Assembly: GCA_037176705.1 (NCBI GenBank)
Contig: CM073891.1
Span: forward strand, 52,888,571-52,952,570
Source: Molossus alvarezi
Lineage: Eukaryota; Chordata; Mammalia; Chiroptera; Molossidae
Direction of reading: 5' to 3'
Length of the DNA: 64,000 nt
A program made the translations under genes and the position numbers. The notes under the pieces were generated by a model. The model saw nothing but the letters and a program-made list of their open reading frames with translations, ran no database searches and had not been told where the DNA came from. Below are positions 45,631 to 57,719 of the stretch, piece by piece (the first letter of the stretch is position 1; each line of letters begins with the position of its first letter).

Positions 45631-45844
45631 ATTTATTCAATTATTTGTTTGAAAACAGTTTTGTCTATGTCTGTGTGTCATAAAGTATGTTAGGCCTTAA
45701 GAATAAGAAAGGAAACAAGACTTTTTGCCCCCAAAGACTTTGTGGTCCAGTGAGAGGAATGTGATAGTATTGTAGTGAAGGTGAGCCTGGGTGCAGGTGG
45801 TGAAGGAAAAGGAGCAGAGGTGGGCTCCACCCTTTTTTCTGTCC

Positions 45845-46338
45845 TGTATCATTTTCCTAGTGGTGCTGTAACAAATTACTACAAACTAAGTGGCTTAAAA
45901 AAATACACATTAATGTGATTATATTTCTAAAGGTCAAAAATCCAAAATGACTCTCACTGGACTAAAATCAAGTTGTTGGCAAGACTGTATTTCTTCTGGA
46001 GGCTCCAGGGGAAGGTCTTTTTCCTTATTTCTTATAGTTTCTAGAGGCTTCCCGCATTCCTTGGCCCCCTTCATCACCTTCAAGGAGAGCAGTCACTTCA
46101 CTCCAGCATCTACTTCTGGCTTCACATCTCCATTTTTGCCTCTCCTGCTTCCCTCTTTAATTCATAAGGACCCTTGTTTTTCCATTGGGTTGACATGATA
46201 ATGCAGAAAAATTTTTCTGTCTCAGAATCCTTAATATAATAAGATCTACAAAGTCCTTTTAACATGTAATGTGATGTAGGCACAGGTTTGAGAGATTTGT
46301 ACATCAGCACCTTTGGGGAGCTATTATCCTCCTACCAG
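45845..46338 (-). mobile_element. MLT1-type (MaLR) solo LTR, minus
   Basis: GTGGTGCTGTAACAAATTAC, then TACAAACTAAGTGGCTTAAAA, CTTCTGGAGGCTCCAGGGGAAGG, TTCATAAGGACCC and GGGAGCTATTATCCTCC read as a reversed MLT1 LTR. No internal region. Not coding, despite an 83-residue frame at 45947. Confidence 0.8.
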
Positions 46339-46599
46339 AGTTTCCAAGATGCCTGTGCCTTCTCAACAGCCTTTATTTTCCCTGACACCATTCTCCTTGA
46401 TAATAGAGCCCAATTTGCTCAACAGGTATGTAGGATCCCTCAACCTTAGATGGGTAGGTCCCCATCCAGCCCCAGGGGATGAATTACTGGTCCAAAATAG
46501 TCATATAACCTCGTTCCTTTTAGTCAGTGACCCATCAAAGGGTAGGCATGTGACCTAGTTCTGGCTGATTAAAGTTTCAATAATATAATGACAAGATAT

Positions 46600-46830
46600 A
46601 TAAAGTGTAGACAAGTGCTGTTCTAAGATCTTTACATAAGTTTAATAATTTAATCCACACAATAACCCTATGAAGTAAGTTGGTATAACCATTTTACAAA
46701 TGAGAAAAGTGAGAGACAGATTGGTTAGGTAACATGAACAAAGTCAAATGACTTAAAAATTGCTGAGATGAAATTTAAGCCTCATGAGTCTGGCTTCAAA
46801 ATCCATATTTTTAATTGTGACACTTCATTG
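46600..46830 (-). repeat. MIR SINE, minus
   Basis: GTGCTGTTCTAAGATCTTTAC, then CAATAACCCTATGAAGTAAGT, CCATTTTACAAATGAGAAAAGTGAGAGACAGA and TTAGGTAACATGAAC is a reversed MIR. Confidence 0.8.
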
Positions 46831-47267
46831 CCTCCAAGGGAAATCTCCTGAAGAGAGCTTTCCTCCCCAAAGACAAAAGCAAAGCTATGGAAGGAAAAAG
46901 TAATGCTTTCATCTCTTTCTTCTTGTCTTAAACAAAACATGATATCTGAAGGTGCAGTAGCCATCATGAAGTCATGAGGCAAGAAAAGCATGAATTAAAG
47001 ACTGAGAGAATTATAATAATTCTGAACTTTCTGTTCAAGGTCACTAAACCAATATAGTAATGACCTGCCTCTATCAAACTATGTGAGAAAACTAAGTTTC
47101 TACCTGTTTTGCTGTAACTTGCAGCCAAGCACCTTTCTAATCAATGCACTTGTGTACTACCCTATTATATCACTTTTCACATTGCTGCAAATATTTCTAC
47201 CCATATCTTTCTCCCATCCTAGACTGAATGTTCCTTAATGGCAGAAGAAACTTAGTTCAGTAGTTAG
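46831..47267. other. Unassigned DNA
   Basis: No gene recognised. 47140-47230 may be an L2 remnant (CTTTCTCCCATCCTAGACTGAATGTTCCTTAATGGCAG), low confidence. Confidence 0.45.
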
Positions 47268-47815
47268 TGCCTGTGATAGATGATACCATGATTCCCACTC
47301 CTGGATTCATGCCATGGTATGCCCTCCCTTCGAATGTGGGCTAGAGCTAATGACTTGCTTCTAATGAATACATTTGGTAAATGTGATGGAGTGTCACTTC
47401 TGACATCAGGTTTTAAAAGACTAACTTCCATTGTACTTGTCCCCTCCCTCCTTACTTGTCTTCTGAGATGAAGGAGGCTCTATGCTGTGACATGACCCAT
47501 GGAGAGGCAAGGAACTAAGGGTTATCTTAGTTAGATGCATAGCCAGCAAGAAATTGAGGCCCTCAGTCCAACAGGTATCCAGGAACTCAATTCTGCTGTC
47601 ATGCATAAACCTGAAAATTAATTCTTCACTGATCGGATCTTAAAATGACTGCACCTGTTGAAGCCTTATGACAGAACCTGACCTAGCCAGAGAACCCAGC
47701 TAAGCTGTGCCCAAATTTCTAACCCACTGGAAATATTGTTTAATGAATGTTGTTGTTTAAGCCATTTAATTTGTGGGTCATTTGTTATGGAATTATAGAT
47801 AACTAATTCAGTGTC
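47268..47815 (+). mobile_element. MLT1-type (MaLR) solo LTR, plus
   Basis: CACTCCTGGATTCATGCC, GTGGGCTAGAGCTAATGACTTGC, GGAGTGTCACTTCTGACATCAGG, CCCAGCTAAGCTGTGCCC, GTTGTTGTTTAAGCCATTTAATTT and TTATAGATAACTAATTCA follow the MLT1 order. Confidence 0.75.
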
Positions 47816-47839
47816 CAAAAATATTCATTGAATAAAGAA

Positions 47840-48300
47840 ATAAATGTTTATTGAATTGGAAAATGCATAAAGGGTAGAAGTAGAGAAAATATTAGATAAA
47901 GCTCAATAGAGAAAGTGAAAACTAAACTGAGTTTTGAAGGATTAACAAGAGGAGATAGAGTGCACTCAGCAGAGAAATCAGCATGTAAAAGGCAGAGAGG
48001 ATGCAAGGACATGTGAATTAGGAAATTTACTAGTAGATTGAATGGAGGGCAGGATGTCTATAGAAAGGAAATGGAGATAAAGGTAGAAAGTTCTAATAAA
48101 AGAAGAACTCTAAGAGGCTTTGTATGCCATGCAAAGGATGTGAGCTTTGTTCTCTAGGCAATGGGGAGCCAGTGAAGGCTCTCCAGTAAAGCAATATTAG
48201 ATGATAGCTATGGAGAGAGATGGAGCGGGAGGGTGGTAGTAGAAATGACTGAAGGAAGAACAACTGGAAGACTACTACTGCAATAGCCCAAATAAAAGTA
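47840..48300 (+). repeat. Ancient mammalian repeat fragment (name unresolved)
   Basis: AGAAATCAGCATGTAAAAGGCAGAG, TGTATGCCATGCAAAGGATGTGAGC, and CAATGGGGAGCCAGTGAAGGC fit an old, widely spread mammalian repeat. Phrases of the same element recur at about 49.0, 51.5-52.8 and 61.6 kb. I cannot name the family. Confidence 0.5.
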
Positions 48301-48339
48301 AGTCGCTATTTTAGAAAAAGCAAGCACCCAGGAGATAAG

Positions 48340-48556
48340 CAGACCCTTTTGTTTCCTAAAGATAACCAGACTTTTTCGCTTCCAGCTTCTGTAAGCTGCT
48401 TACCACTGCTCTCGCATTTAAAGAATGTCGCTCAGCCCACTATAAAGCTAGGCGCACCCTTCAACTTGGAGCCCAGAATTTGGAGACTGCCTTCTCTGGG
48501 TCCACAAGCGTGAATAAAGGAACCTCTTTGCTTCCTCCAGTGTTTGGTCTGAGTCT
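48340..48556 (+). promoter_or_regulatory. LTR-like block with TATA and poly-A signal
   Basis: TATAAA lies at 48441-48446 and AATAAA at 48513-48518, 72 bases apart. A CCTCCAGTGTTTGGTCTGAGTC tail follows. This is the U3-R-U5 spacing of a class I ERV solo LTR. The 5' limit is unclear and it splits the flanking ancient repeat. No coding sequence. Confidence 0.55.
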
Positions 48557-48779
48557 TTTCCATAACAAAGGTACCCCAAAGTGAGACAGGAGTCATAGTG
48601 GGAAAATTAGGGAGTGGGAAAATAGGTTTAAAAGCTTAAAAGGTAAGGACACTACATGGAAGTGAGGTGGAAGATAGGGTCTGAGGTGACTTGTAGGCCC
48701 TGATAGGGTATATACCTTCACTGATAAAGGGTCTGAGCTAGAAAAATAAAGTGAGGTATTATAACAGAGGTAGCAAGTA

Positions 48780-48985
48780 TATACTGAGCACATACCATGT
48801 GCAGACCTGAGATGATCTCTTTACCTGTGGTTTCACATTAATTCTCACAAGGACTTACTGAGTTATGCATGATAAGCCTTGTTACCGAGGACAAGGAAAC
48901 GGGGGTTCAGAGAAGTCAAATAACTTGCTCAAGATTACATAGCTAATAAGGGTCTCAGAAGTTCCTATTTCCACTCTTCAGAGTC
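48780..48985 (-). repeat. MIR SINE, minus
   Basis: CTGAGCACATACCATGTGC at the left, then ACAAGGAAACGGGGGTTCAGAGAAG and CTTGCTCAAGATTACATAGC is a reversed MIR with its core. Confidence 0.8.
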
Positions 48986-48989
48986 ACAA

Positions 48990-49240
48990 AGCAAGAGGAC
49001 CAAGGATACAATCCTGAGAAAGAATGATATTGAAATGGTGGGTGGAAGAAAAGGTGTCTGAAGCTGGCCATGAATGAGCAGTCTAAGAGAAAGGAGAGTA
49101 GAAAGGGTGGTGTCATAGAGGCAGTGGTAAGGAGAGAAGGAGAGATTCAAGATAAAGAAAACTGTTGACAGGATCATTGCAGCCCTGAGACTGAAGACAA
49201 CTGGTTGTTAGTGATTTTAGGAGAGCAATCTCAACAGTGT
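48990..49240 (+). repeat. Ancient repeat fragment, same family as 47.8 kb
   Basis: ACAATCCTGAGAAAGAATGATATTGAAATGG, CAGTCTAAGAGAAAGGAG and GGGTGGTGTCATAGAGGCAG match phrases of the same unnamed old repeat. Confidence 0.45.
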
Positions 49241-51170
49241 GGTGCCAAATTACTGGTGCCTGAGGTAAAACTTAAATAAGCAAAAGCAGTAAGTGCAGAC
49301 TACTCCTGGCTGTGAAGCAGAGAAAGATTAAGATATGTAGAAGGCACTCAGGGTTAAGGTAAGATTTTGCTTGATTAGCTTAGACATAAGGAAGTTGGTC
49401 AAAGTATGTGCTGAGACGGACCTTCACTGACAAAGGGTCTGAGCTAGAAAAATAAAGTAAGGTATCTCCTCTCCTTCAGACTGTGGAGATGCCCATCCCT
49501 CCAACATAACATGTTTCAGTATGTTGTTTGCAGGTAGCCATAACCAAAATGAATGGATTAAATAATAGTATTACAATGGCTAGTTGATGTAGAAATTTTA
49601 CCTAGAGACAAATCTATTAACATTTTTCTGCTTGTTTCTAATTTTAGAATTCTTTCAGATTAAGGCAAAATTGAGTCAAATTATCATTTCTGAAATTGAG
49701 GCTGTTCTTTTACATTTCTATCTGAAAAACTATTCCAATAAGCATTTATATTAAATGCAATATAATAGGTGTGGGTTCGTACATACAGGATGATTGAGCT
49801 GCCTTGTGGAAGCAGAGCAAGGAACAAGTTCACATCTAGAAGAAAGGAAGACATTCAAATCTCTATCCAGGCATTTTTTGATATAGTGGTTGACTTTTTT
49901 TTACTCTTTGTAAGGCTGTTTTGATATTGTGTAGTCACTCTCTTCAAATCACACCTCTGTGTGTAAATGAAACCCCGACCCATCTCAGTATCCCTTAGTC
50001 TTAAGCAGCAATGAATGTGAAAATCTCACAGTGAAGTGGTGAGAATGTTTCCATTCCCTCCAAACTCAGGATCAAGTTGAAAAGGACTAATATCCCCACT
50101 GTACTGGACAAAAAGAAACACTATAGCTGCATCATTTACATCATATTATGCTTGTGTAGACAGTCTGGTGGTCAAGTCCTGTTCTGAGCCCTGGGGTAGG
50201 AGAATAAGGTGTCAGGGTTGCCTTTTTGAAGTCCTGAAGAGCATTCTCAGCTTTGTAATGAATTCTCATCATTGGAGTATTTGGAGGCCGTGTGCCTGAG
50301 GGGCCTGTTCATCAGCAGAGACATAAAGCAGTGTTCTTGGCTGCATGTGATCAATAAATATCCCGTAGCCCTTTTGTGAATAACCAAGATATGGCAAAAG
50401 TGTCACAGAAAATTTCTAATTTGGATAAGTACATTCTACTTCTCCCTGTTGCTCCTGTAGCTTAAATAGAAAACAAAAGTCTTCATTTTCGTTTGTCAAC
50501 TATTGCTTCAGTTGCACTGCTGTGAGGTGTCACTGTGAGCTGTAAACATCTGCTGTGCCCTACATCCCAGGTGGTTGCATTTTAATTGAATTTTACTCTA
50601 ATTGACTGGAACACACTATATAGGCAGTAAATTTGTTTGCAAAATGCTTTTGAGTTTTAGATAGAAAGATTCACATAACTATTAAAACACAATAATTAGC
50701 TTTACAAAAGATATTTTGAGGTCACATTTTTCTTAAAAGATATTTTGTGAAACAAAGTCTATTACTGGGTTTTTTTTATTAATGTACAATAAAATGCACA
50801 TGATTTTTGTTTTAAAAAGCTAAGAGTTTTCAATTAGCAAATCAGTCCATCAGTGGGTATGTCCTCAACACCTGCTTAGCACAGGGCTGGCACTGGCTCT
50901 TGTAAGGAGGAGCTAACGGATCTAAGAATGAGTTGTTTCCACTAGGGATCAAGTCTGTCTCACTGAGGCAAGCAATGGAGGGGGTACCAAAATATAAGGG
51001 GGTGGTGGTGGGATACAGATGCTCTACCTGACCCAAACCACCTTTCTCTCCAGTCTTCCACAAATACCAAAGATTCCACTATTAAAGTTCTGTGGGAAGA
51101 TCCCTTGAAATGTGACAATATTCTTGAAAGGATTACCAAACCATCAAATATTCTTACAAGCATTTCTGTC
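49241..51170. other. Largely unique DNA
   Basis: Little repeat sequence. GACCTTCACTGACAAAGGGTCTGAGCTAGAAAAATAAAG (49420-49457) repeats the phrase at 48713-48751 (a short local duplication). No exon or RNA gene was recognised. Confidence 0.5.
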
Positions 51171-51174
51171 AACA

Positions 51175-51330
51175 TTTACTGAGAAACTTCTATGTCCTAG
51201 AAACCTTGCCTACAGTATTATCATCACTACTGGGCAAGTGAAGAAATTCTGTGAGGATAGTAAGTTGGCCAAATTGCATGGTTAATAAATACTAGAAATG
51301 GGATTTAACTCTTGGCAAGTTGTTGCTGTT
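51175..51330 (-). repeat. Probable MIR, minus (diverged)
   Basis: TGAAGAAATTCTGTGAGG...AGTTGGCCAAATTGCATGGTTAATAAATACTAGAAATGGGATTTAACTC fits a reversed MIR head. Confidence 0.5.
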
Positions 51331-51499
51331 TCAGCCTCCTCAGCTGGCCTCCTTGCTGATGAATTAGATGTGGCCCTTGTCCCATAGGTGAGAGGGCAGG
51401 CATGTGCCTATCTACAATAGTGTGATGAGAACTACCACAGGGATGTGTACACTGTGGTACCAGAGCTCAGAAGAGGGAAAGACTAACTCTGCCTTGGGA

Positions 51500-52560
51500 A
51501 TCAGAAAAAGGTTCATAGAGGAGGTAGCACTTTAGACTAGGTCTTGAAGAACACAGGGAGGATGATCTCCAGAGCATAGACATTTAGTGAAAAATGCTTG
51601 GGATTTAGACTCAAGAAGACTAGAATTTGAATTCTGGTTCTAGCTCTTAATCATTCTATTAATTTGAGCAAGGTTTTAAATTTTTTTCTGTACACAATTT
51701 TTCTCATTTTCAAAATAGGAATCACAACTAATTTCTAGGAGTACTGAAGGAGGAAGTGGACAGCACAGTACTTGGCATGTAGTGGACATTCAGTGGTGAT
51801 CAGTCACCTCCCTTTTTCTTAGGTAAAGAGACATACATGTGCAAAACTTGATTAAGGGGACTGCCAGAACTTTGGCTTGGCTCCAGTAGAAGAAGGGTGG
51901 AGCATCTTGGTGGGAGACAAGTTTACACAGATTCTGAAAAGTCTTAGGTGTTCCGTAAGGAGTTTTGATGTTATCCTACAGGAAGTGAGCCGTTTTTAAG
52001 CAGAATACCATGATCAAATTCCTGTCTCAAAATAACTTTGGTGTCAGTGTGAAAAATGAATATTTGAGTGATAGAGAGACCAGTTAGGAGATTGTTACAA
52101 TGAGACAGTTGATAAGTTTTGAGACCCAAAATCTAGGTAGTGAAAGTAGAAATGGGAAAAGGGGGACATTCAGTAAATGAGATTGATGGAAATAATTCAT
52201 GGGTCTATATAAATGATATTGCTACAAACCAGTTTAGGGTAGTGAAAGTGCTTTGGGAAGAGAGATAATTCATCTTATTTTATATAATAAATAGAATTTG
52301 AGGGGACATACAGTAAGCATTTTTAGTAAGTAGTCAGAAATTTGGCCTGATGCTCAGGATAGAGATCTTAATATAATGTCAACGTTACGTAGGTAGAAGC
52401 TGAAGTCGAGTCTGAGCAACCATAGGAGGAACCATGTGAGAACATAAACTTTTTAAGAGGGAGCAGAGAATATGAAGCTAAAAAAAGGCCTGAAGAACTG
52501 TTAGAGAATTTGGAAGAGATTTGCACAACCGAGGAAGCCAAGAAAACACAAAAATTTCTT
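51500..52560 (+). repeat. Ancient repeat fragments, same family as 47.8 kb
   Basis: Phrases include GGTAGCACTTTAGACTAGGTCTTGAAGAA, GAGTTTTGATGTTATCCTACAGG, GAGACCAGTTAGGAG and AGAATACCATGATCAAATT. Diverged and broken up. Confidence 0.45.
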
Positions 52561-52564
52561 CCAC

Positions 52565-52690
52565 TACTGGGAAGTAAGTTCCATAAGGGCAGAACTTTTT
52601 ATTATTGCTGTATTTCACTAATATTTATCCCAGCTTCTGGCACAGTGCCTGGCACATTGTAAGTGGTCAATAAATGTATTGAATGAATAA
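52565..52690 (+). repeat. L2 LINE 3' end, plus
   Basis: TAAGTTCCATAAGGGCAG, GCTGTATTTCACTAATATTTATCCCAGC, CACAGTGCCTGGCACATTGTAAG and CAATAAATGTATTGAATGAATAAA is the classical L2 3' end. Confidence 0.85.
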
Positions 52691-52849
52691 AAGTAATTAA
52701 CACGATAGGGAAGAAGGGAGTTTCCAAAAAGTAATCAACAGCATCAAATGTTGTGAAGAGATCAAATAGAATGTGAACTGAAAAGATCAGCAATTGAAAG
52801 TCATTTCAGACCGTTCAGTATAGTGTTCATATTTCAGTGGCTTATATTT

Positions 52850-53097
52850 TAAACAGAAACAGTATGGAATTTCCTCAAATACTAAAAATAGAACTACCAA
52901 ATGATCCAGCAAATTCTCTTCTGGGTATATACTCAAAGGAAATTAAATCAGTACCTCAAAGAGATATCTGCACTCCCATGTTCACTGAAGCATTATTCAC
53001 AGTAGCCAAAATATGAAAACAAACTACGTGTCTGTCAACAGACAAATGGATAAAGAAATTGTGGTCTGTATATACAACGGAATGTTATTCAACCAGT
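52850..53097 (+). mobile_element. L1M-type ORF2 3' fragment
   Basis: GAACTACCAAATGATCCAGC, TGGGTATATACTCAAAGGAAATTAAATCAG, ATGTTCACTGAAGCATTATTCACAGTAGCC and GGATAAAGAAATTGTGG are typical of the old L1 3' end. Non-coding. Confidence 0.8.
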
Positions 53098-56000
53098 CTG
53101 CCCTTTGTAACAGCACTGACAAACTTGAAGAACACAAGGGCAAATCACCAAAAGGGGCATTGGGAGAGGGTGATAAATGGGGATTTCAAAGAGGAAATGG
53201 TACAAATGTCTTTAGAATCTATAGAATTTTGAACTGAACAGAAATTTAGAGGCCACCTAAATTTCTAAAAGTCAAAACTCTCATTTAGAGAAGCATGGTA
53301 ACAATATGAGCTTGGTACTACACAAAACATTTTTATGTGTAACCTAAAAGTAGTTCTTAAATAAATGTGTTTTTCTCTTTTGCCTTTCCAGGTGTTAAAC
53401 CTTCACACTATTGAGCCTCAATATCTAAATGTGAGTGAGAGAGTATATGTCTGAGAGATTAGGAGCTTTAAAGAAGAAATGCAGAGTAAGAACACAATGG
53501 TAAGATTGTGAGATTCAGCTTCTGACCTGTAAAATAGGATTGGGCAACAAGATAATAGCTTTGCTCACCAGATTTTGTCTTGAAAGAAGATTTCCTAAAT
53601 TCCTTCATTCTCTACATTGGCAAATTTACTACTGAGCTTGGAGGACAAAGTTCCATAGTGTTATACCATCTTAAAAGTGACATAGTACATCTTCCAATAG
53701 GCCAAAAGATGAGGTGGAGGATGTGACAAAGATGTGGAAGAGGAGAGGAGATCATGTCAGTCAGGCAGCTCCATTGGGTGTTGACCTTGTCCAAAGAGAC
53801 CGGACTATGAATTACGCATTGCGGAGACAAAGCTTTTGTTGAAAAAATTTATATTATGAGTGAGATACTCTGATCTATAAAATTTTATTTTTAAAATACA
53901 CTGGACTCAATCTCTACATTGGTTTCACAACCTACAAGTGGGTTTTGATCCACAATTTGAAGAACATTGCTATAGAATTTGTAATGAGGACTTACACATT
54001 CTTTATTTTCAATATGATGAAGATTTTACTATGTTCTAATATCATTGGAAAAGATATTGAAATGTCAAAGAGGCTAATGAGGAAGGGAAAGAAGAAAAAG
54101 TGAATTTAGATTCACTGAATGTCTCTGAATAGGAGTCTCATACCAACCCTCTGTACCCCAACCCAGAAGTCTAGATGTTAAGGAAAGTGAACCCAAAGTA
54201 GAGTTGGAAAACTCTGAAGAACAAGAAAGTGCAGGAGAAAAGATGAGTGAAGAGAAAGTTCAAGGGGGCACATTTGGCTCTCACCAATGTGGCTTCCAGG
54301 AAATAGCTGAAGGGAAATCTGCCACCTGAGCCTGCCTGGTACACAGTTTGCTAAAAGAAAGAAATAGGAGCCATTCCTGAGAACAGTAAGATATGCAGAC
54401 TTTTCTGGCAGTCTGCCAGGTGCTTTTTTGAATTGCTACTGAAGTAGGATCCAATTTTGGTATATCAGGGGTTCAAATGTATAAGGAAGTACCTCCAATC
54501 TTAAGAAAAAAAGGCTTTGACATATAAAATACCAAATATTTGTTACTAAAATCCTTACTTACCTCTTTCCCTGTTCTCTTCTGAAGAATCTCCACTTAGT
54601 AGTCCTCATGTCACTAAATGTCAATTAGAGACCGGAGTAAATAGAGACAACTGGCCTTGGGGACAGGTATTCCAGAGAGATATTTTTACAGGCTGAGAAG
54701 CATAGTTAAGCTGTTAGGGTTTTTTATTTGTAAGCAAGAGGGGGAAAGTAGCTAATTTAAGTAAAAAGTAAAGGGAGAGAGAATGTTGTTGGGTTTCTTG
54801 CAAATTCAAATGAGCAAGTATACAGTTGAGAACAGGGTCCAGAGCAGTCTGGGGACCTCAGGAACAAGTACCAGTGGACAATCTCTTCTAAGCACCATCA
54901 TCAGAAAGGGCCAGCTCCTTGTATCAGTCTCAGTTCAAGAGTCAGCTTCTCAGAAGAACGCCTCTAATGACCTAACTTGAATCATAACCCTACCCCTTGA
55001 CAGAGGGTAGAAGGACATCTTGATTGTTATCCCCATCAAATTTGCATTTAGTAAAGGAGGGAAAGATAATTTTCCAGAGCAAAACTGGGACAGAAATGAC
55101 AGACGAGAGACTAAATTGTAGGGAGTGGAACAACACAGTGTCCACCACCACTGACTTCAGGGTTCAGTGCTGATAAAGAAGGTGACATCAGAAGACCTTA
55201 CTGGGTCCAGAGGGGACAGAGCAACTGACATGGATTCTGAGAGCCTAGGATCCTCACATGGCTCAGGTCCGGAGCAAATGCACTCGACTTGCATCCCCTA
55301 CTGCTACTGAATTTGGAATTCAGATCAAATGTTATTTGAATGGAAAAATATACATATATGACTTCACTGGGCTCTTTCAAAGAGCACATCAATGGAACTT
55401 TTTGTAAATAAATTGTCCTGCTGTGTTACATAAACCATGAAGGACTACAACTGCTCTTTAATATGCAACTGGGTTAAGTGAAAATTAATGGCAAATGCCA
55501 GTCCATCGCTGAATATATTTTTTTCTTTTCCTTTTATTCTTTCAAGAAGTAAAAATGTTGATTCCCATGCCTTTGAAAATTATAGATCAACCCAGTCTAT
55601 TCTCTTCATCACCTGCCATGCTATTCCATATTTTAATACTCTCCAAATGCAAATTTGGCTTTTTCTCATGCAAAAATAGGTCTTTACTGAGAACACTAGA
55701 TTATATTTAAATCAATGGAGAACACAGATTATTAAAAGATAAAGTACTCCTATGATGCTATTTTTTAAAATGAATAAGCTTCACACACAACTTGGAATGT
55801 ATCTCTTCCATAAGTTTAAGTAACATGGAACCAGCAAGCAAAACTACATTCACATTACTGCTGTTGCTACAGCTTCTGCCATTGCTACTTCCTGAGTATA
55901 TAAGCCCATCTGAGACCAAACATGTCCATTTGTGATCAGCTCTTCTTTCCCCCACAGGACAGAAGTGCACCCTAGGAAAGACTGCTGTTTACAGAGCTCA

Positions 56001-57240
56001 AATAAAACGAAATACATACTCTTTGCTTCATGGTTTGCCTTTACTAAATCTTTCAGCAGTCCTCTGATTGCCAGTCCATTCGTGGTCCCTGCTGCTGCTC
56101 TTTCCCAATAAGCCAGAGCTCTGGTGTGAAGACAATTAAAATTCTAAGCAAGATTGGCAGTATCTAATTTTAATGAAATGCTGAAGAAAATGATGAACAT
56201 GAAACTACTTTCCCAGAAGTTCCCATGAGATTCAGAACCAAAGAACCTCCAGATTCTAACTCCTGGACCAATTGCTTCCTCCTGGTGCAAAGTTCTCTAA
56301 TATTGCATGAAACACTTGTATCACTATGTTAGGCTAAACTTATTTACCCTTATAGGAATAGATAATGCAAAGACTGATTCCTGACTAGTTTCTATGAGCC
56401 ACATTGAAAAAAAGAGAGAAAAAGTGCAAAAGCTAATATCATAGTGACAAACAGTTTAAGAAGGCCACCACCTTTTGAAATTTATTGATATCAATCCTAG
56501 TTGGGGAGAAGAAAGAGGACCAAGAAATAGTGAGGAATCTGAGAAGGACATCTGTTTTATGTAAGTGAAATTAAATATGTCAACAAGTCATTCGTTCATT
56601 TGCATTTGGTCACTAGACAATTTCTTGCCTTACTAGAGAATAGTAATTCCACTGAAAACTGTACTTGCATATGTTTATAATGGATTTAATACCTCTCTTT
56701 GGTTTTAACTTTCTTGAAAATATGCTCATATAAGTGAAGATAAATATATCTATGTATGCAGCTCCTCTCTACCATTCTAGGAAGGGCTATTTTAAAAGAT
56801 ATTTTCTCAAAATGTCTAAGCAAAAAAATTTTGTGAGATACACAGAAATTCCAGCATCATCTGAGCTACCAATGAATTCTGCTTCCACTAATGTCAGCCT
56901 TGCTAATATAGCACCTCTTCAACATGTTAAATGTTGAAAGTTCAAATTTAATTTCTCTAGATGAAATACTGCATTTTTCATGATGAATCAGTTTTAGGAA
57001 TAGACTAATTTTTATAGAAGAAAGATTACTTTCAAAGTTCCTGGGCTTTCTCTTTCCTGAATAAGATTGGTCTTGTATGAAGAATCTCCAATAACTTGTC
57101 ATTAGATAAAGTGCTACAGTACTACAGTAGAACCTTAATTTTTAGTGGAAAGTATCATCTTTTGATCTCCAGTATGGCTACATGTCAGAGGGACGAATAT
57201 TTTTTCTCAGCCAACCTTGCTAAGAGTCATGACTTAATTA
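53098..57240. other. Largely unique DNA
   Basis: No family was confidently assigned over about 4 kb. The stretch at 53900-53970 (CAACCTACAAGTGGGTTTTGATCCACAATTTGAAGAACATTGC) vaguely recalls a DNA-transposon end. Short open frames at 54783, 55488 and 56734 show no domain, start context or splice evidence. Confidence 0.5.
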
Positions 57241-57262
57241 TTTTCATCAAAAATTACAATTG

Positions 57263-57543
57263 TCCTGACTGGTGTATCTCAGTTGCTTGGGCATCATCTC
57301 GGGCACTGAAAGGTAGCTGATTCAGTTCCTGGTCAGGACACATACCTGGGTGTCAGGCTCAACCCCCAGTGGGGGGTGTGCAGGAGGCAGCCGATCAATG
57401 GTTGGCTCTCACATGGATGTTCTCTCTCTGTCTCTCCCTCTCTCCCTCTCCCTTCCTCTCTCTTTTAAAAAAACAAAAAACAAAACAAACAAAAACTTCT
57501 ATTAAAAACATATATATTTTATTAAAAGAACATTAATATTTTT
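57263..57543 (+). mobile_element. Ves-type SINE
   Basis: Head TCCTGACTGGTGTATCTCAGTTG, B box GATTCAGTTCCTGG, CT-rich body, then a long A-rich tail to 57543. Perfect 13-bp duplication AAAATTACAATTG at 57250-57262 and 57544-57556. Confidence 0.92.
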
Positions 57544-57592
57544 AAAATTACAATTGACTTCATGTGAGACTTGTTCTTCCATTAGGCATATA

Positions 57593-57717
57593 CAGGGTGA
57601 GGAAAGGTAAGTTTACAGCTGTCCATATGGAAAATAATACAATAATTAATAAATAATAAGACAATAGTACACTTTTTTATGTACTCACAACTGTAAACTC
57701 ACTGTTGCCCACCTCTG
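57593..57717. mobile_element. Mariner-like MITE (125 bp)
   Basis: Left end CAGGGTGAGGAAAGGTAAGTTTACAGCTGT (57593-57622) pairs with the reverse complement of the right end (CAGAGGTGGGCAACAGTGAGTTTACAGTTGT). These are terminal inverted repeats of about 30 bp. TA dinucleotides flank it (57591-57592, 57718-57719), as Tc1/mariner elements require. The middle is short and AT-rich with no transposase, so it is non-autonomous. The TIR agrees with the mammalian mariner type with GGGGCAAAAGTAGGTTTACAG. Confidence 0.85.
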
Positions 57718-57719
57718 TA

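Noticed and set aside
50450..50660. Possible conserved noncoding element or exon
   Set aside because: Unique-looking sequence, but conservation cannot be judged from one sequence and no splice-flanked frame is present.
53880..53970. Possible hAT-type DNA transposon end
   Set aside because: Only a short motif (GTGGGTTTTGATCC) recalls one; no terminal repeats or 8-bp duplication were found.
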